Shown here piece by piece: positions 14,603-22,823 of a stretch of 50,746 nucleotides of DNA. Origin of the DNA: an uncultured Bacteroidales bacterium (GTDB lineage: Bacteria > Bacteroidota > Bacteroidia > Bacteroidales > Bacteroidaceae); contig CADAGO010000017.1 of assembly GCA_902787555.1 (NCBI GenBank), positions 1 through 50,746 on the forward strand, in the 5' to 3' direction. Numbering within the stretch: the first letter of the stretch is position 1; each line of letters begins with the position of its first letter. Both the position numbers and the translations under genes were made by a program. The notes beneath the pieces were generated by a model. It searched no databases, was not told the origin of the DNA, and was given only the letters and a program-made list of their open reading frames with translations.

Positions 14603-16498
14603 TTAAAAACTGAACTCCTTCACCACCACATCGGGCTCTTTTATCTTTACCTTATAGGTCTTTCCTTTCTCAAACTGAGGGAGCGACAAGATGCTACTGC
14701 TGCTTTGCATCGTGAAAGGGATGACAAACGAATAAAGCACCTTACCCTTATCATCTACACATTGCAGCGTCTTGCCTACCGGACAAGGCAGTCCGTTGAG
14801 CGATACAGTCAGCTGGGTATCAGACGACTCTTTGGGCATCGGAGCCTCGCCCATCATCGAGCCACCCATTCCAAACACGGTTCCGCCTGTGAGGGTCATC
14901 TGCGTAAAGTCGCTGTCAAACGGTTCCTCAGGAGAACCTACCTGTGAGCAGGCAGTAATTTTCCCTCCGGTGATGATAAGAGATTCTCGACTGTTTGAAT
15001 TTGAATCGATAGCATCGTTGCCCACACTCCACACGAACACATCGCCACCGTGGAACTGAATCGGGCCGTTCGAACTGATACCGTCGTCCATCGCCTTCAC
15101 ATACACCGTTCCGCCATTCACAGTCACACCCTTCTTGCCTTCCATTCCCTCGGCACCATCGGAAGCTGTCTTCACCTTGACGTCCCCGCCATTAATCGTG
15201 ATGGTTCCCACCACTTTGATAGCCTTTGCACTACCATTATATTTACGCTTTGCGAACCCCATTCCTCGCTCCTCGCGCTCATCTCCAAAGAGAATCTGAC
15301 GAAGGGAGTCACTTATCTGGATACGGTCGCCTCGGTTTCCACCCCCGAAGCCGCCAAAGCCGCCAAATCCTCCAAAATCACCCATTTCACCGAAGTCGGG
15401 CATTCCACCCCCGAAGCCTGGCATTCCACCCCCGAAACCTCCTCCACCTCCGAAGTCAGGCATTCCGCCTCCCTGTCTTTCGCCACCTGGTCTTCCACCA
15501 CCAGCCCTTTCACCACCCGGTCTTCCGCCACCTGGTCTATCACCACCAGCCCTTTCACCATCTGGTCTTTCGCCACCAGGTCTTCCACCCCCAAAGTCTG
15601 GGAAGCCACCTCCAGGGAACCCAGGAAAACCTCCACCTCCGAAATCAGGCATTCCGCCACCAAAATCGGGCATGTCGCCACCGAAACCTCCGAAACCACC
15701 AAAGCCAAACTGACGTTCGCTGACATAACTACCCGATGTCTCGATATCGAGCGAACCACCGTTCATCACCATGTTGCCATCACATTTCACTCCCTTTCCT
15801 CCATCACCCGTCAACACAGCCTTCAGGACACCACCATTGATGGTCAAGGTAGAATCGCATTTCAATGCTTTCTTGTCCACGCTCGAGAGATTGATATCAA
15901 TAGTTCCTCCATCAATCGTAAGGTCGGTCCCGCTACTGATACCGTTACCCGTTGCTGAAGAAATGGCTATCTTGCCAGTAGACGGTTTGATTTCCACATA
16001 TTCCTTGGCTGCAATCGCATTCTTTGAATTCGCTGTAACGGTCAGCTGTCCGCCGCCACCTATCTCCAAATGACCTTTAGTATAGATACATGCCTTGTGA
16101 AGCGTATCCACACCATCCTCAAGCATGTTATTCGAACCATTCTTGAGCGTCAGCTTCATCCGTTTTCCACACTTCAGGTTGATTGCAGGACCTTCCGGAG
16201 TCTTCATCGTCAACCCGTCGAGCGTCACCGTAGCCTTGTAGCTGCCGTTCAGTTCGAAGCTGCCATTACCCGTCCGACCCTTCAGCACATACTCCACCTC
16301 CTCATCTGTCACCTGACTGTCCACTACCACCTTCGCACCCGTATGCGTCACATTAATCTTTTTGCTGTTCTTCGGCTGATCCACTTTCACAGTACCCTCA
16401 TTATAAGTGATTGTTATCTTCACACCATCAGCAGCCCATCCTGCTATGTGGCCAAAAGCCATCAGGCACATCAGCCACATAAAATGTCTCAATTTCAT
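14603..16498 (-). CDS. beta-helix carbohydrate-binding-domain protein with Gly-rich insert
   Basis: 631 residues, signal peptide ending near residue 22 (G-W-A-A-D). The flanking parts carry repeated strands such as L-T-I-D-G-G-T-I-D-I, L-T-I-N-G-G-V-L, V-T-V-N-G-G-T-V-Y-V and A-I-D-S-N-S, typical of the Cthe_2159/DUF4353 family of right-handed beta-helix proteins that bind polysaccharide and calcium. Between about residues 262 and 388 there is a low-complexity insert of G-G-F, M-P-D-F-G-G-G, R-P-G-G and G-E-R-A-G-G units. Probably surface-associated or secreted. The insert could be a flexible or phase-like linker; its DNA is repetitive and may vary in length between strains. Confidence 0.75.
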   Translation of the reverse strand: MKLRHFMWLMCLMAFGHIAGWAADGVKITITYNEGTVKVDQPKNSKKINVTHTGAKVVVDSQVTDEEVEYVLKGRTGNGSFELNGSYKATVTLDGLTMKTPEGPAINLKCGKRMKLTLKNGSNNMLEDGVDTLHKACIYTKGHLEIGGGGQLTVTANSKNAIAAKEYVEIKPSTGKIAISSATGNGISSGTDLTIDGGTIDINLSSVDKKALKCDSTLTINGGVLKAVLTGDGGKGVKCDGNMVMNGGSLDIETSGSYVSERQFGFGGFGGFGGDMPDFGGGMPDFGGGGFPGFPGGGFPDFGGGRPGGERPDGERAGGDRPGGGRPGGERAGGGRPGGERQGGGMPDFGGGGGFGGGMPGFGGGMPDFGEMGDFGGFGGFGGFGGGNRGDRIQISDSLRQILFGDEREERGMGFAKRKYNGSAKAIKVVGTITINGGDVKVKTASDGAEGMEGKKGVTVNGGTVYVKAMDDGISSNGPIQFHGGDVFVWSVGNDAIDSNSNSRESLIITGGKITACSQVGSPEEPFDSDFTQMTLTGGTVFGMGGSMMGEAPMPKESSDTQLTVSLNGLPCPVGKTLQCVDDKGKVLYSFVIPFTMQSSSSILSLPQFEKGKTYKVKIKEPDVVVKEFSF

Positions 16499-16706
16499 TT
16501 GTTTTATGAATTATGTATAAAACTTAATATTCAATTAAAAAGCTATCAACTACCAACTATGATACATTTCTCACTCGAAGGTTTAAGCCAATCGGTCATT
16601 ACAACATTTATTAACCAATTCGGTCAATTGGGTCTTTGGCAGATTTGGGATTATACGCAGGAGCAATCGTATAGTATTACTTCTAGCACATTCCACCACA
16701 TACACC

Positions 16707-16750
16707 AAGCGACGCCACTCACTATCGAGAGGCGCCGCTTGTTTGTTTTT
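16707..16750 (+). terminator. intrinsic terminator with no obvious upstream gene
   Basis: AAGCGACGCC and GGCGCCGCTT form a 10-bp stem with one mismatch and a 14-base loop, followed by GTTTGTTTTT on the plus strand. The only plus-strand candidate upstream is a short frame from 16558 that runs straight through the hairpin. No recognised gene lies between 16499 and here, so it may end a small RNA (a CCAATT...AATTGG hairpin occurs at about 16614-16631). Confidence 0.5.
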
Positions 16751-16826
16751 GGGGAGGGGAATAGTTTTTTTTCTATTATTCTGCAACTTTATTAACTTTT
16801 TATTATGTCGTTTCGGGGAAAAGTCG

Positions 16827-16834
16827 TATCTTTG
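16827..16834 (+). promoter_or_regulatory. -7 box of the structured RNA or leader
   Basis: TATCTTTG, predicting a transcript start near 16841, just at the base of a GTTC-TTCG-GAAC hairpin. No convincing -33 box. Confidence 0.55.
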
Positions 16835-16840
16835 CGCCGT

Positions 16841-17008
16841 GTTCTTCGGAACATGACATATTTGCTCAATGGCTGCACAATCACCACCGCATAGTCGACG
16901 AGCTAACAAATGTAATTGGAGCTGCCCCTATTCGGGCGCAGACTTCCCGTATACATTTGTGGTTTGTGGTGAACCGTGCAGCATATGGCGAATGTCTGCG
17001 CTTTTTAA
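16841..17008 (+). ncRNA. rod-shaped structured RNA (6S-like sRNA or attenuator leader)
   Basis: After a UUCG-capped hairpin (16841-16852), nested complementary segments form one long rod: GACA/TGTC plus TTTGC/GCGAA (16855-16865 with 16988-16996), GCTGCAC/GTGCAGC (16872-16878 with 16976-16982), TCACCAC/GTGGTGA (16881-16887 with 16966-16972), ACAAATGTA/TACATTTGT (16906-16914 with 16952-16960) and GCCC/GGGC (16924-16937). An 18-base versus 5-base internal bubble separates the lower from the upper stems. A competing perfect pairing GCGCAGAC (16936-16943) with GTCTGCGC (16994-17001), followed by TTTTT, resembles a terminator. It ends about 55 bp before the next lipoprotein start. It may be a separate RNA or a 5' leader; no known Rfam motif was recognised with certainty. 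Confidence 0.55.
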
Positions 17009-17062
17009 ATTGACAAGATAGAGCCGATGGGTAATGGCATATAAGATCCCAAAGATGTGTTT

Positions 17063-18352
17063 ATGAAACAGAAAATGTTTTTCTTAATGATGGTTGCGAC
17101 GGTGCTGACGGTGCTGTCATGCCGCGACGATGATGATAACTCGAGCGACGATATTCCTGTCGGTTTTCAGGACTTAACATCGGACTATATTGACCTTTCA
17201 CGCATATCTGCCGCCTTAGTACCCGACGCAACATTGACGCTTACCGATGGCGTGACACTGACAGGGGCACTCTCTCCGAAAGAAAAGATAAAGATTCAGG
17301 TGGCTGACGGGGCGACGGTGACTTTGAGCGGTGTAACGATTGCTGATAAGAGGGATGAATATAGTCCATGGGCAGGCATCACATGCCTCGGCAATGCTCA
17401 CTTCATCCTTGCCAATGGCACAACGACCACCATAAAGGCTTTCAATATTAATTATCCCGCTATACTCGCTGCTCATAATGCCTCTGGCAGAGGCAATGAA
17501 TATACGCTGACCATCAGCGGCGAAGGTACACTCATTGCCGATAATTCAGATTGTGGCGGCGCGGCTATCGGTGGTGGATGGGGAATCCCCTGCGGCAATA
17601 TTAGTATCAAGGGTGGCAAAATCACCGCCCTCGGCGGCAGCATGGCTGCAGCTATTGGCGGAGGATGGTTAAGTACTTGCGGTACCATAGCCATCAGTGG
17701 AGGTGACATTACAGCCAAAGGAGCAGATTTTGGAGCAGGTATCGGCAGTGGCTGTTCAGAGTATGGAAACAGCTCTTGTGGTAACATCACTATTAGCGGC
17801 GGTATTGTCAATGCAACAGGAGGCAATGGCTCAGCAGGTATCGGCAGTAGCGGTAAAGGATATGAAGCGACTAACACCTGTGGTGACATCATCATCAGCG
17901 GTGGCAAAGTGATGGCTAATGGCGGTGATGGTGGAGCAGGCATCGGCAGTGGACATTGGAGTAGCTGCGGTGCTATTACCATCACGGGTGGAAACATGAC
18001 TGCAACAGGAGGTAAAAAAGCTGCAGGTATCGGTTGTGGCGAAGGCAATCCTGATAAACTCAAGAGCTCATGTGGTGACATACGCATCGAGAACGGCAAA
18101 GGATTCGAGCATGTCATCGCCTATAAAGGCATCGGCGCCAGCCGCCCCATCGGTATGAGCGGAGGTGAAAACAACAACGAAATTGGTAACATTAGGTTCG
18201 GAGATATTCATATCAACAAAGATCGCTATAATTATAACATCGAGGAAGACGGCTATTGCGGCAGTTTCCACGTGACTAAGACGACAACGAAACTCGGCAA
18301 TGCAGATGAGAGTCAATATATTGACAATACATGGACACTGTCTGTTGAATAA
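17063..18352 (+). CDS. lipoprotein with tandem C-G-x-I-x-I-x-G-G repeats
   Basis: 429 residues from the ATG at 17063 (an in-frame GTG lies 6 bp earlier). Signal peptidase II lipobox L-S-C after MKQKMFFLMMVATVLTVL, followed by an acidic Asp run, a common Bacteroidota lipoprotein export pattern. From about residue 170 to 360 come six or so repeats of roughly 30 residues with the pattern G-A-G-I-G-x-G, a short loop, C-G-x-I-x-I-x-G-G-x-x-x-A-x-G-G. The repeated Cys-Gly and Gly-Gly turns suggest a right-handed beta-helix with stacked cysteines. Function unknown; surface adhesion or glycan binding is possible. It lies just downstream of the structured RNA, which may be its leader. Confidence 0.75.
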   Translation: MKQKMFFLMMVATVLTVLSCRDDDDNSSDDIPVGFQDLTSDYIDLSRISAALVPDATLTLTDGVTLTGALSPKEKIKIQVADGATVTLSGVTIADKRDEYSPWAGITCLGNAHFILANGTTTTIKAFNINYPAILAAHNASGRGNEYTLTISGEGTLIADNSDCGGAAIGGGWGIPCGNISIKGGKITALGGSMAAAIGGGWLSTCGTIAISGGDITAKGADFGAGIGSGCSEYGNSSCGNITISGGIVNATGGNGSAGIGSSGKGYEATNTCGDIIISGGKVMANGGDGGAGIGSGHWSSCGAITITGGNMTATGGKKAAGIGCGEGNPDKLKSSCGDIRIENGKGFEHVIAYKGIGASRPIGMSGGENNNEIGNIRFGDIHINKDRYNYNIEEDGYCGSFHVTKTTTKLGNADESQYIDNTWTLSVE

Positions 18353-18487
18353 TATCTTAAAGACCAACTGTTTGAGACATAACCTACTGTGGCGAGAGAA
18401 TTATATAGCTCCCGCCACTTTTTTGTGTATTTTCGGGAGATGATGAAAAAAGTCGTGAAAATATTTGGAAAACGAAAAGAAATGTTG

Positions 18488-18495
18488 TACCTTTG
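18488..18495 (+). promoter_or_regulatory. orphan -7 box
   Basis: TACCTTTG followed by CATTTGG. No plus-strand gene starts within the next 400 bp, so its transcript is unknown. Confidence 0.35.
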
Positions 18496-18500
18496 CATTT

Positions 18501-18853
18501 GGAAATGCGAAAGTAGGCGGCGCCTCAGCATAAGAACACGTTCTTCTTCATCGGTAGTCTCACTATGTTTTTTCACAAGCTGATCACGCTGACGAAGCAA
18601 TTTCTTGTATTCAAGCATTTCTTCCATAACTACCGCTTGACCGTGGTGCGTAGGGCTATATCAGTAACGAAAAATGTGCAGGCCATTTCTACGCACTTCC
18701 TGCTCACCACAAGCCACTCCAATCGTCGAAACGCCTACGCACTATGCGCCGACGCTCTTTCTTGAGTTTGGCTCTCTTGTCCGAGGTGGTGAATGGAAGT
18801 GTAGAGTCTACTATGTCTTGCACTCTTTGCAGAATGCTGGGGCAAAATTTCAA
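18501..18853 (-). pseudogene. coding-like minus-strand fragments, unrecognised
   Basis: Three short frames follow one another on the minus strand. 18853-18704 is 49 residues, TTG start, basic, containing T-S-D-K-R-A-K-L-K-K-E-R-R-R-I-V. 18686-18630 is 18 residues, ATG start. The frame from the ATG at 18627 begins M-E-E-M-L-E-Y-K-K-L-L-R-Q-R-D-Q and looks helical for about 40 residues before running into non-coding-looking sequence. They may be remnants of one decayed gene or tiny ORFs of a small operon; no family is recognised. The rest of 18353-18959 shows no other gene. Confidence 0.3.
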
Positions 18854-18924
18854 AAAAGTTTAGATTGGCAAAGGGGTTTGCAAAAGAAAAGCATGAAAAG
18901 TAATGTGTATTAATAAATAATGTG

Positions 18925-18932
18925 TATATTTG
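18925..18932 (+). promoter_or_regulatory. -7 box for the chimeric GH51 ORF
   Basis: TATATTTG, 28 bp before the ATG at 18960. No good -33 box at 19-21 bp. Confidence 0.5.
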
Positions 18933-18959
18933 CAGGTGAAAAGAAAAAAGAGAGTTAAT

Positions 18960-21332
18960 ATGGGTATTAAAAGAAGTGAAGTGGCAGAGCCTCAGTGGAC
19001 TAAATGGGATTATGCTGAGCTAATCAAGCACGATCTGTTCTCTTCCGAACTCTGGAAGAGGACAATGGATTGGAACACTATCCTGAAACACGTCAAGAAA
19101 ATGGAAATCGCCTGCCTGCTGATAGATAAAAATTGCCCCTCGCGTCTGTTCAGTGCATACGCTGATTTGCTGGAGGCTAATCTCTATATTCTTGATGACC
19201 TCTTTTATTTCTTTACAGGCATCAGGATTGGCTGTGGTGAAGGATTAGGCATAATAACTGCCTATTCTCGCTTGAGATTCTGGAATATGGTGTTCTATAA
19301 GGAGATGAAAGCAATAGCTGTGGGGCTAAACAGAATAGAACAGCACTTTCTGTCATGCCTTCCATCTAGTTCTGGATCTGTAGAAGATCGTGCCTATGCC
19401 TATGCGTATGCTGCTTATGAGGAAGGGGAGGAAGATAAAGAACAGGTCAAGAATATATTAGGTTTCTTACAGAACTATAGAACTCTCACTTACTGTTTTG
19501 ATAAGACCGGTACTGTGCTCATAGACTATGTGTCGCTCTTCCCGCAAGCTACGTTCAAAGGTCGTAAGAACGGTCAGCGTGCTGACGTGGCACAGATGTT
19601 GGTAGGCCTGCATCCGAAGTTCATGCGCTGGCCAGGCGGCTGTATCGTCGAGGGTGCCACGTATGAGAACCGTGTGAAGTGGAAGGAGACACTTGGCGAT
19701 CCCATGACCCGTCGTGGCGAATGGGACGTATGGGGCTACCGTGCTACGTGGGGTATGGGCTATCATGAGTTCTTGCAGTTCTGTGAGGACCTCGGGATGG
19801 ATGCCATGTTCGTGAATAATGCCGGTATGTCATGCTCCGTGCGAAATGGTGACTTCGTGAGCAGTGAGGCCGACATGGAGGCTGTCGTTCAGAACTTCCG
19901 TGATGCTATTGACTATGCACTGGCTGATCCTGCCAAGAACCGTTGGGCAAAGATGCGTGCTGATGCTGGACATCCTAAGCCCTTTCCGCTGAAATATGTG
20001 GAGATTGGCAACGAGAACGTAGGTCCTGAGTATGTCACTCACTTCAACTTTATTTTCACAAAACTGAAAGCTGAGTATCCGCAGATAACGTTTATCAATA
20101 CCCTCGGCCACACAGATCGGCTGCTGGCGCAAATTCCCGGAGACTACATGGTCGATCCACACTGGTATCGCGACCCCAACTTCTTCTTTGCCAACAACCA
20201 TCTCTTCGATGACGCACCACGTACGCATGACATCTACGTAGGCGAGTATGCCTGCAATGGCGGGGTGGGAGCAGGCAATCTCCTGGCAGCCATCAGCGAA
20301 GCTGCATTTATCATGGGTATGGAGCGCAATAGTGATGTAGTGAAGATGACTTCTTATGCACCGCTTTTCGAGAACGAAAATCGTCGTGACTGGCCTTGCA
20401 ATCTCATACATATCAACAGCTCTCAAGTATATGGACGTGCCTCATATTACGTGCAGCAGATGGCTGCAGAAAACCGTCCTACGTATAATGTGTATGTCAG
20501 TGAGACCACTTCATCGGGTCAGCCACAACCCTTCGCAGCTGGTACTATTGGACTGGGCAGCTATGCCACGCAGTGTGAATATAAGGACATCAGTGTGACT
20601 ACTACCGATGGGAGGGTACAAAACATCAATGTAAACCAATTCATAAGCCGTAGGGGAGAATGGAAAGTGGAAGGTGACATCATCCGCCAGACATCAAACG
20701 AACAACTTACGATGACCCTGCTGCCATCGTTCAGTAGCGACAATTATACTCTCCAACTGAAAGCACGCAAACTGAGTGGTGCTGAAGGTTTCTTCATCTA
20801 CTACGGCATGGACGGACGTGGCCAGAACGGATTTGCGGCTAATGTGGCTGGTTGGGACAACCGCACTACGGCAATTCAACCTATTCTGCGTGGTCGCACT
20901 AATGATGTGTTAGGTCGTCGTGCCAATCAGACGATTGATACCGGCAAATGGTATGATATTAAGATTGTTGTTACTCCATTGAGCGCAACACTCTTTGTTG
21001 ACGGTCGGGAGATGACTGTTGCACGTCCGACTACCGATATACGTCATTTCTGCCAGACTGGTTTCGACGAGTCTACCTCTGAACTCGTTATCAAGGTAGT
21101 AAACGGTACAGAACAACCCTACCATCGTACTTTCAGCATCGATGGTACCAAGAATGTTATGCCATCGGGCAAGGTTATCACTCTCAGTGGTAACGCAACA
21201 GACGAGAATACATTCGAACAGCCCACAAAACTTTCTCCACAGACCACACGCTATGGTAAGTTTGGCAAGCAGTTCGACTATGAGTTTGCCCCTATGTCGT
21301 TCACGATTATGCGGGTGAAAGTGGAAAAATAA
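18960..21332 (+). CDS. chimeric ORF: unknown N-terminus joined to GH51 alpha-L-arabinofuranosidase
   Basis: 790 residues from the ATG at 18960 (MGIKRSEV). Residues 1 to about 183 have no signal peptide, look helical (K-K-M-E-I-A-C-L-L-I, F-S-A-Y-A-D-L-L-E-A-N) and match no family I know. From about residue 184 (T-G-T-V-L-I-D-Y-V-S-L-F-P) the sequence is a clear GH51: M-R-W-P-G-G-C-I-V-E-G, acid/base Glu in V-E-I-G-N-E-N, nucleophile Glu in Y-V-G-E-Y-A-C, and a C-terminal beta domain. The family removes L-arabinofuranose side chains. Bacteroidota GH51 enzymes normally begin with a signal peptide, the first barrel strand and a carbohydrate-binding insert, all absent here. So this is probably a recombination product, cytoplasmic and perhaps inactive, though it stays in frame. 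Confidence 0.75.
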   Translation: MGIKRSEVAEPQWTKWDYAELIKHDLFSSELWKRTMDWNTILKHVKKMEIACLLIDKNCPSRLFSAYADLLEANLYILDDLFYFFTGIRIGCGEGLGIITAYSRLRFWNMVFYKEMKAIAVGLNRIEQHFLSCLPSSSGSVEDRAYAYAYAAYEEGEEDKEQVKNILGFLQNYRTLTYCFDKTGTVLIDYVSLFPQATFKGRKNGQRADVAQMLVGLHPKFMRWPGGCIVEGATYENRVKWKETLGDPMTRRGEWDVWGYRATWGMGYHEFLQFCEDLGMDAMFVNNAGMSCSVRNGDFVSSEADMEAVVQNFRDAIDYALADPAKNRWAKMRADAGHPKPFPLKYVEIGNENVGPEYVTHFNFIFTKLKAEYPQITFINTLGHTDRLLAQIPGDYMVDPHWYRDPNFFFANNHLFDDAPRTHDIYVGEYACNGGVGAGNLLAAISEAAFIMGMERNSDVVKMTSYAPLFENENRRDWPCNLIHINSSQVYGRASYYVQQMAAENRPTYNVYVSETTSSGQPQPFAAGTIGLGSYATQCEYKDISVTTTDGRVQNINVNQFISRRGEWKVEGDIIRQTSNEQLTMTLLPSFSSDNYTLQLKARKLSGAEGFFIYYGMDGRGQNGFAANVAGWDNRTTAIQPILRGRTNDVLGRRANQTIDTGKWYDIKIVVTPLSATLFVDGREMTVARPTTDIRHFCQTGFDESTSELVIKVVNGTEQPYHRTFSIDGTKNVMPSGKVITLSGNATDENTFEQPTKLSPQTTRYGKFGKQFDYEFAPMSFTIMRVKVEK

Positions 21333-21369
21333 TCAATTCGGTAAACTCACGTTAAGTTATAATCAGCCC

Positions 21370-22791
21370 TTACTTCGTACCACCTCCCAATGCAATATAC
21401 AGTGCTATCACCGCCTGTGCTCCCTTATACATGTTGGCGGCCTCACTGAGTTGAGAGTTGAGCAGGCTCTCCTGAGCGGTGAGGACTTCAAGATAATTGG
21501 CTTTGCCGTTGTCCATCAGTTCGTGTGTGCCGGTATAGGCGTCATAGAGCACCTGCACCTGACGGTGATAGTACTGATGTTTCTCACGAGCAGTTTCACA
21601 GTCAGCCATCGCTTCATTCACCTGGTTTCCGGCATCGATGACGGTCTGCACATACTTCTTCTGGAGGTCTTCCTGCGTCAGTTGGTTGATTTTCAGGTTG
21701 GCTTTCAGTTTGCCTCGTGCAAAGATGGGTTGTGTGAGTTGTCCGACTGCTGAGAGCAGCAATTTGCCTGGGTCGATAACCATGCTACCTGCCGAGTTGG
21801 TCCAGCCTGCTGTACCATTGAGTGTGATAGTAGGGAAGAAGGCTGCTCGGGCAGCTTGCGTGTTGTAGAAGGCTTCTTCCATAGCGTGGTTAGCCATGCG
21901 GATATCGGGACGTAGCTCAAGCAACGTAGCCGGCACACCTATTTTCAGAAATTGGGTATCGAACATACGCTGTCCTGTTTCGTATTCTGGATGGTTAGGA
22001 TTAGCGGAGTAGCCCCAGTTCTTACGCTCGATATGCTGAGGCGATGTAGCCAACAGGCGGCAGATGGCATTCTCTGTAGCACGGATATTGCGACGGGTAT
22101 CGACTATCTGGGTCTTGATGTTGAGGTAGGACGACTCCATCTGGTTGACAGCTGTTGAGTACGACTTACCATTCTCCCACAATGTTTTCTGTGTTTCTAG
22201 CGAGGCGTTCCACAAACTGTCTGTCATAGTCAGGATTGCCAACTGGCGGTCGAGCAGTTGCAGCATGTAGTATTGCTGGGCTGTGGTGGAGATGAGGTTC
22301 GCACGAATGGCTTCCTCGCGTATCTGTGCCTGTAGGAGCACAGCCTGCGAAGCACGTTTCTTGTTGGTGATGGAGCCAAACACATCGACATCCACCGACA
22401 ATTGAAGCGGCAAGCTGTAGGTTTTAGACCATGGGTTGTCGTCGAACTTAGCGACTGTTCCCTGTGGGGAGAAATAAAGAGACGGCAGATAGGCCATCTT
22501 TGCCATTTTCAGTGAAGCCTCGCTCTTCTCCACAGCGATACGCGCGGAGTTCAAATCGGTGTTGTTGGCCAGCACCTGTTCGATGAGCTGCTGTAACAGC
22601 GGATCGGTGAAGAACTCGCGCCACGACAGTTGACCTAACGAGGTGTCGCTCTTAGTAACAGAACTACCAAGTGTACTACCAAAGACATCAGTGGGGGCAT
22701 CCGTCTTCTGCTCGTATTTATCATATAAGCCACAGCCTGTGAGCAATAAGCTCACGGCTGCAGCGGTTGCAATTTTTTTAATATGTGTCAT
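21370..22791 (-). CDS. RND efflux outer-membrane factor (TolC/OprM-NodT family lipoprotein)
   Basis: 473 residues from the ATG at 22791, giving a classic lipoprotein signal (MTHIKKIATAAAVSLLLTGC). An ATG at 22827 that overlaps the pump stop codon (ATGA) is an alternative by translational coupling. It shows the OMF duplicated helical pattern with L-R-P-D-I-R-M-A-N-H in the second half and the A-A-R-A-A-F-F-P-T-I motif. It forms the trimeric exit duct across the outer membrane for the pump encoded just upstream. Third gene of the operon. Confidence 0.88.
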   Translation of the reverse strand: MTHIKKIATAAAVSLLLTGCGLYDKYEQKTDAPTDVFGSTLGSSVTKSDTSLGQLSWREFFTDPLLQQLIEQVLANNTDLNSARIAVEKSEASLKMAKMAYLPSLYFSPQGTVAKFDDNPWSKTYSLPLQLSVDVDVFGSITNKKRASQAVLLQAQIREEAIRANLISTTAQQYYMLQLLDRQLAILTMTDSLWNASLETQKTLWENGKSYSTAVNQMESSYLNIKTQIVDTRRNIRATENAICRLLATSPQHIERKNWGYSANPNHPEYETGQRMFDTQFLKIGVPATLLELRPDIRMANHAMEEAFYNTQAARAAFFPTITLNGTAGWTNSAGSMVIDPGKLLLSAVGQLTQPIFARGKLKANLKINQLTQEDLQKKYVQTVIDAGNQVNEAMADCETAREKHQYYHRQVQVLYDAYTGTHELMDNGKANYLEVLTAQESLLNSQLSEAANMYKGAQAVIALYIALGGGTK

Positions 22792-22823
22792 TATTAGCGT
22801 TATACATCGATTTATTAATACAT

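Noticed and set aside
15050-15958. Long plus-strand frames (Thr/Ser-rich and His-rich) opposite the Gly-rich insert
   Set aside because: Produced by the GC-skewed repeats of the Gly-rich coding strand; not independent genes.
16583-16909. 108-residue minus-strand frame over the terminator and RNA region
   Set aside because: It crosses a strong terminator hairpin and the -7 box and has no family resemblance.
18531-18545. Hairpin AAGAAC-AC-GTTCTT as a regulatory structure
   Set aside because: The two-base loop cannot close and no gene follows; more likely a chance near-palindrome.
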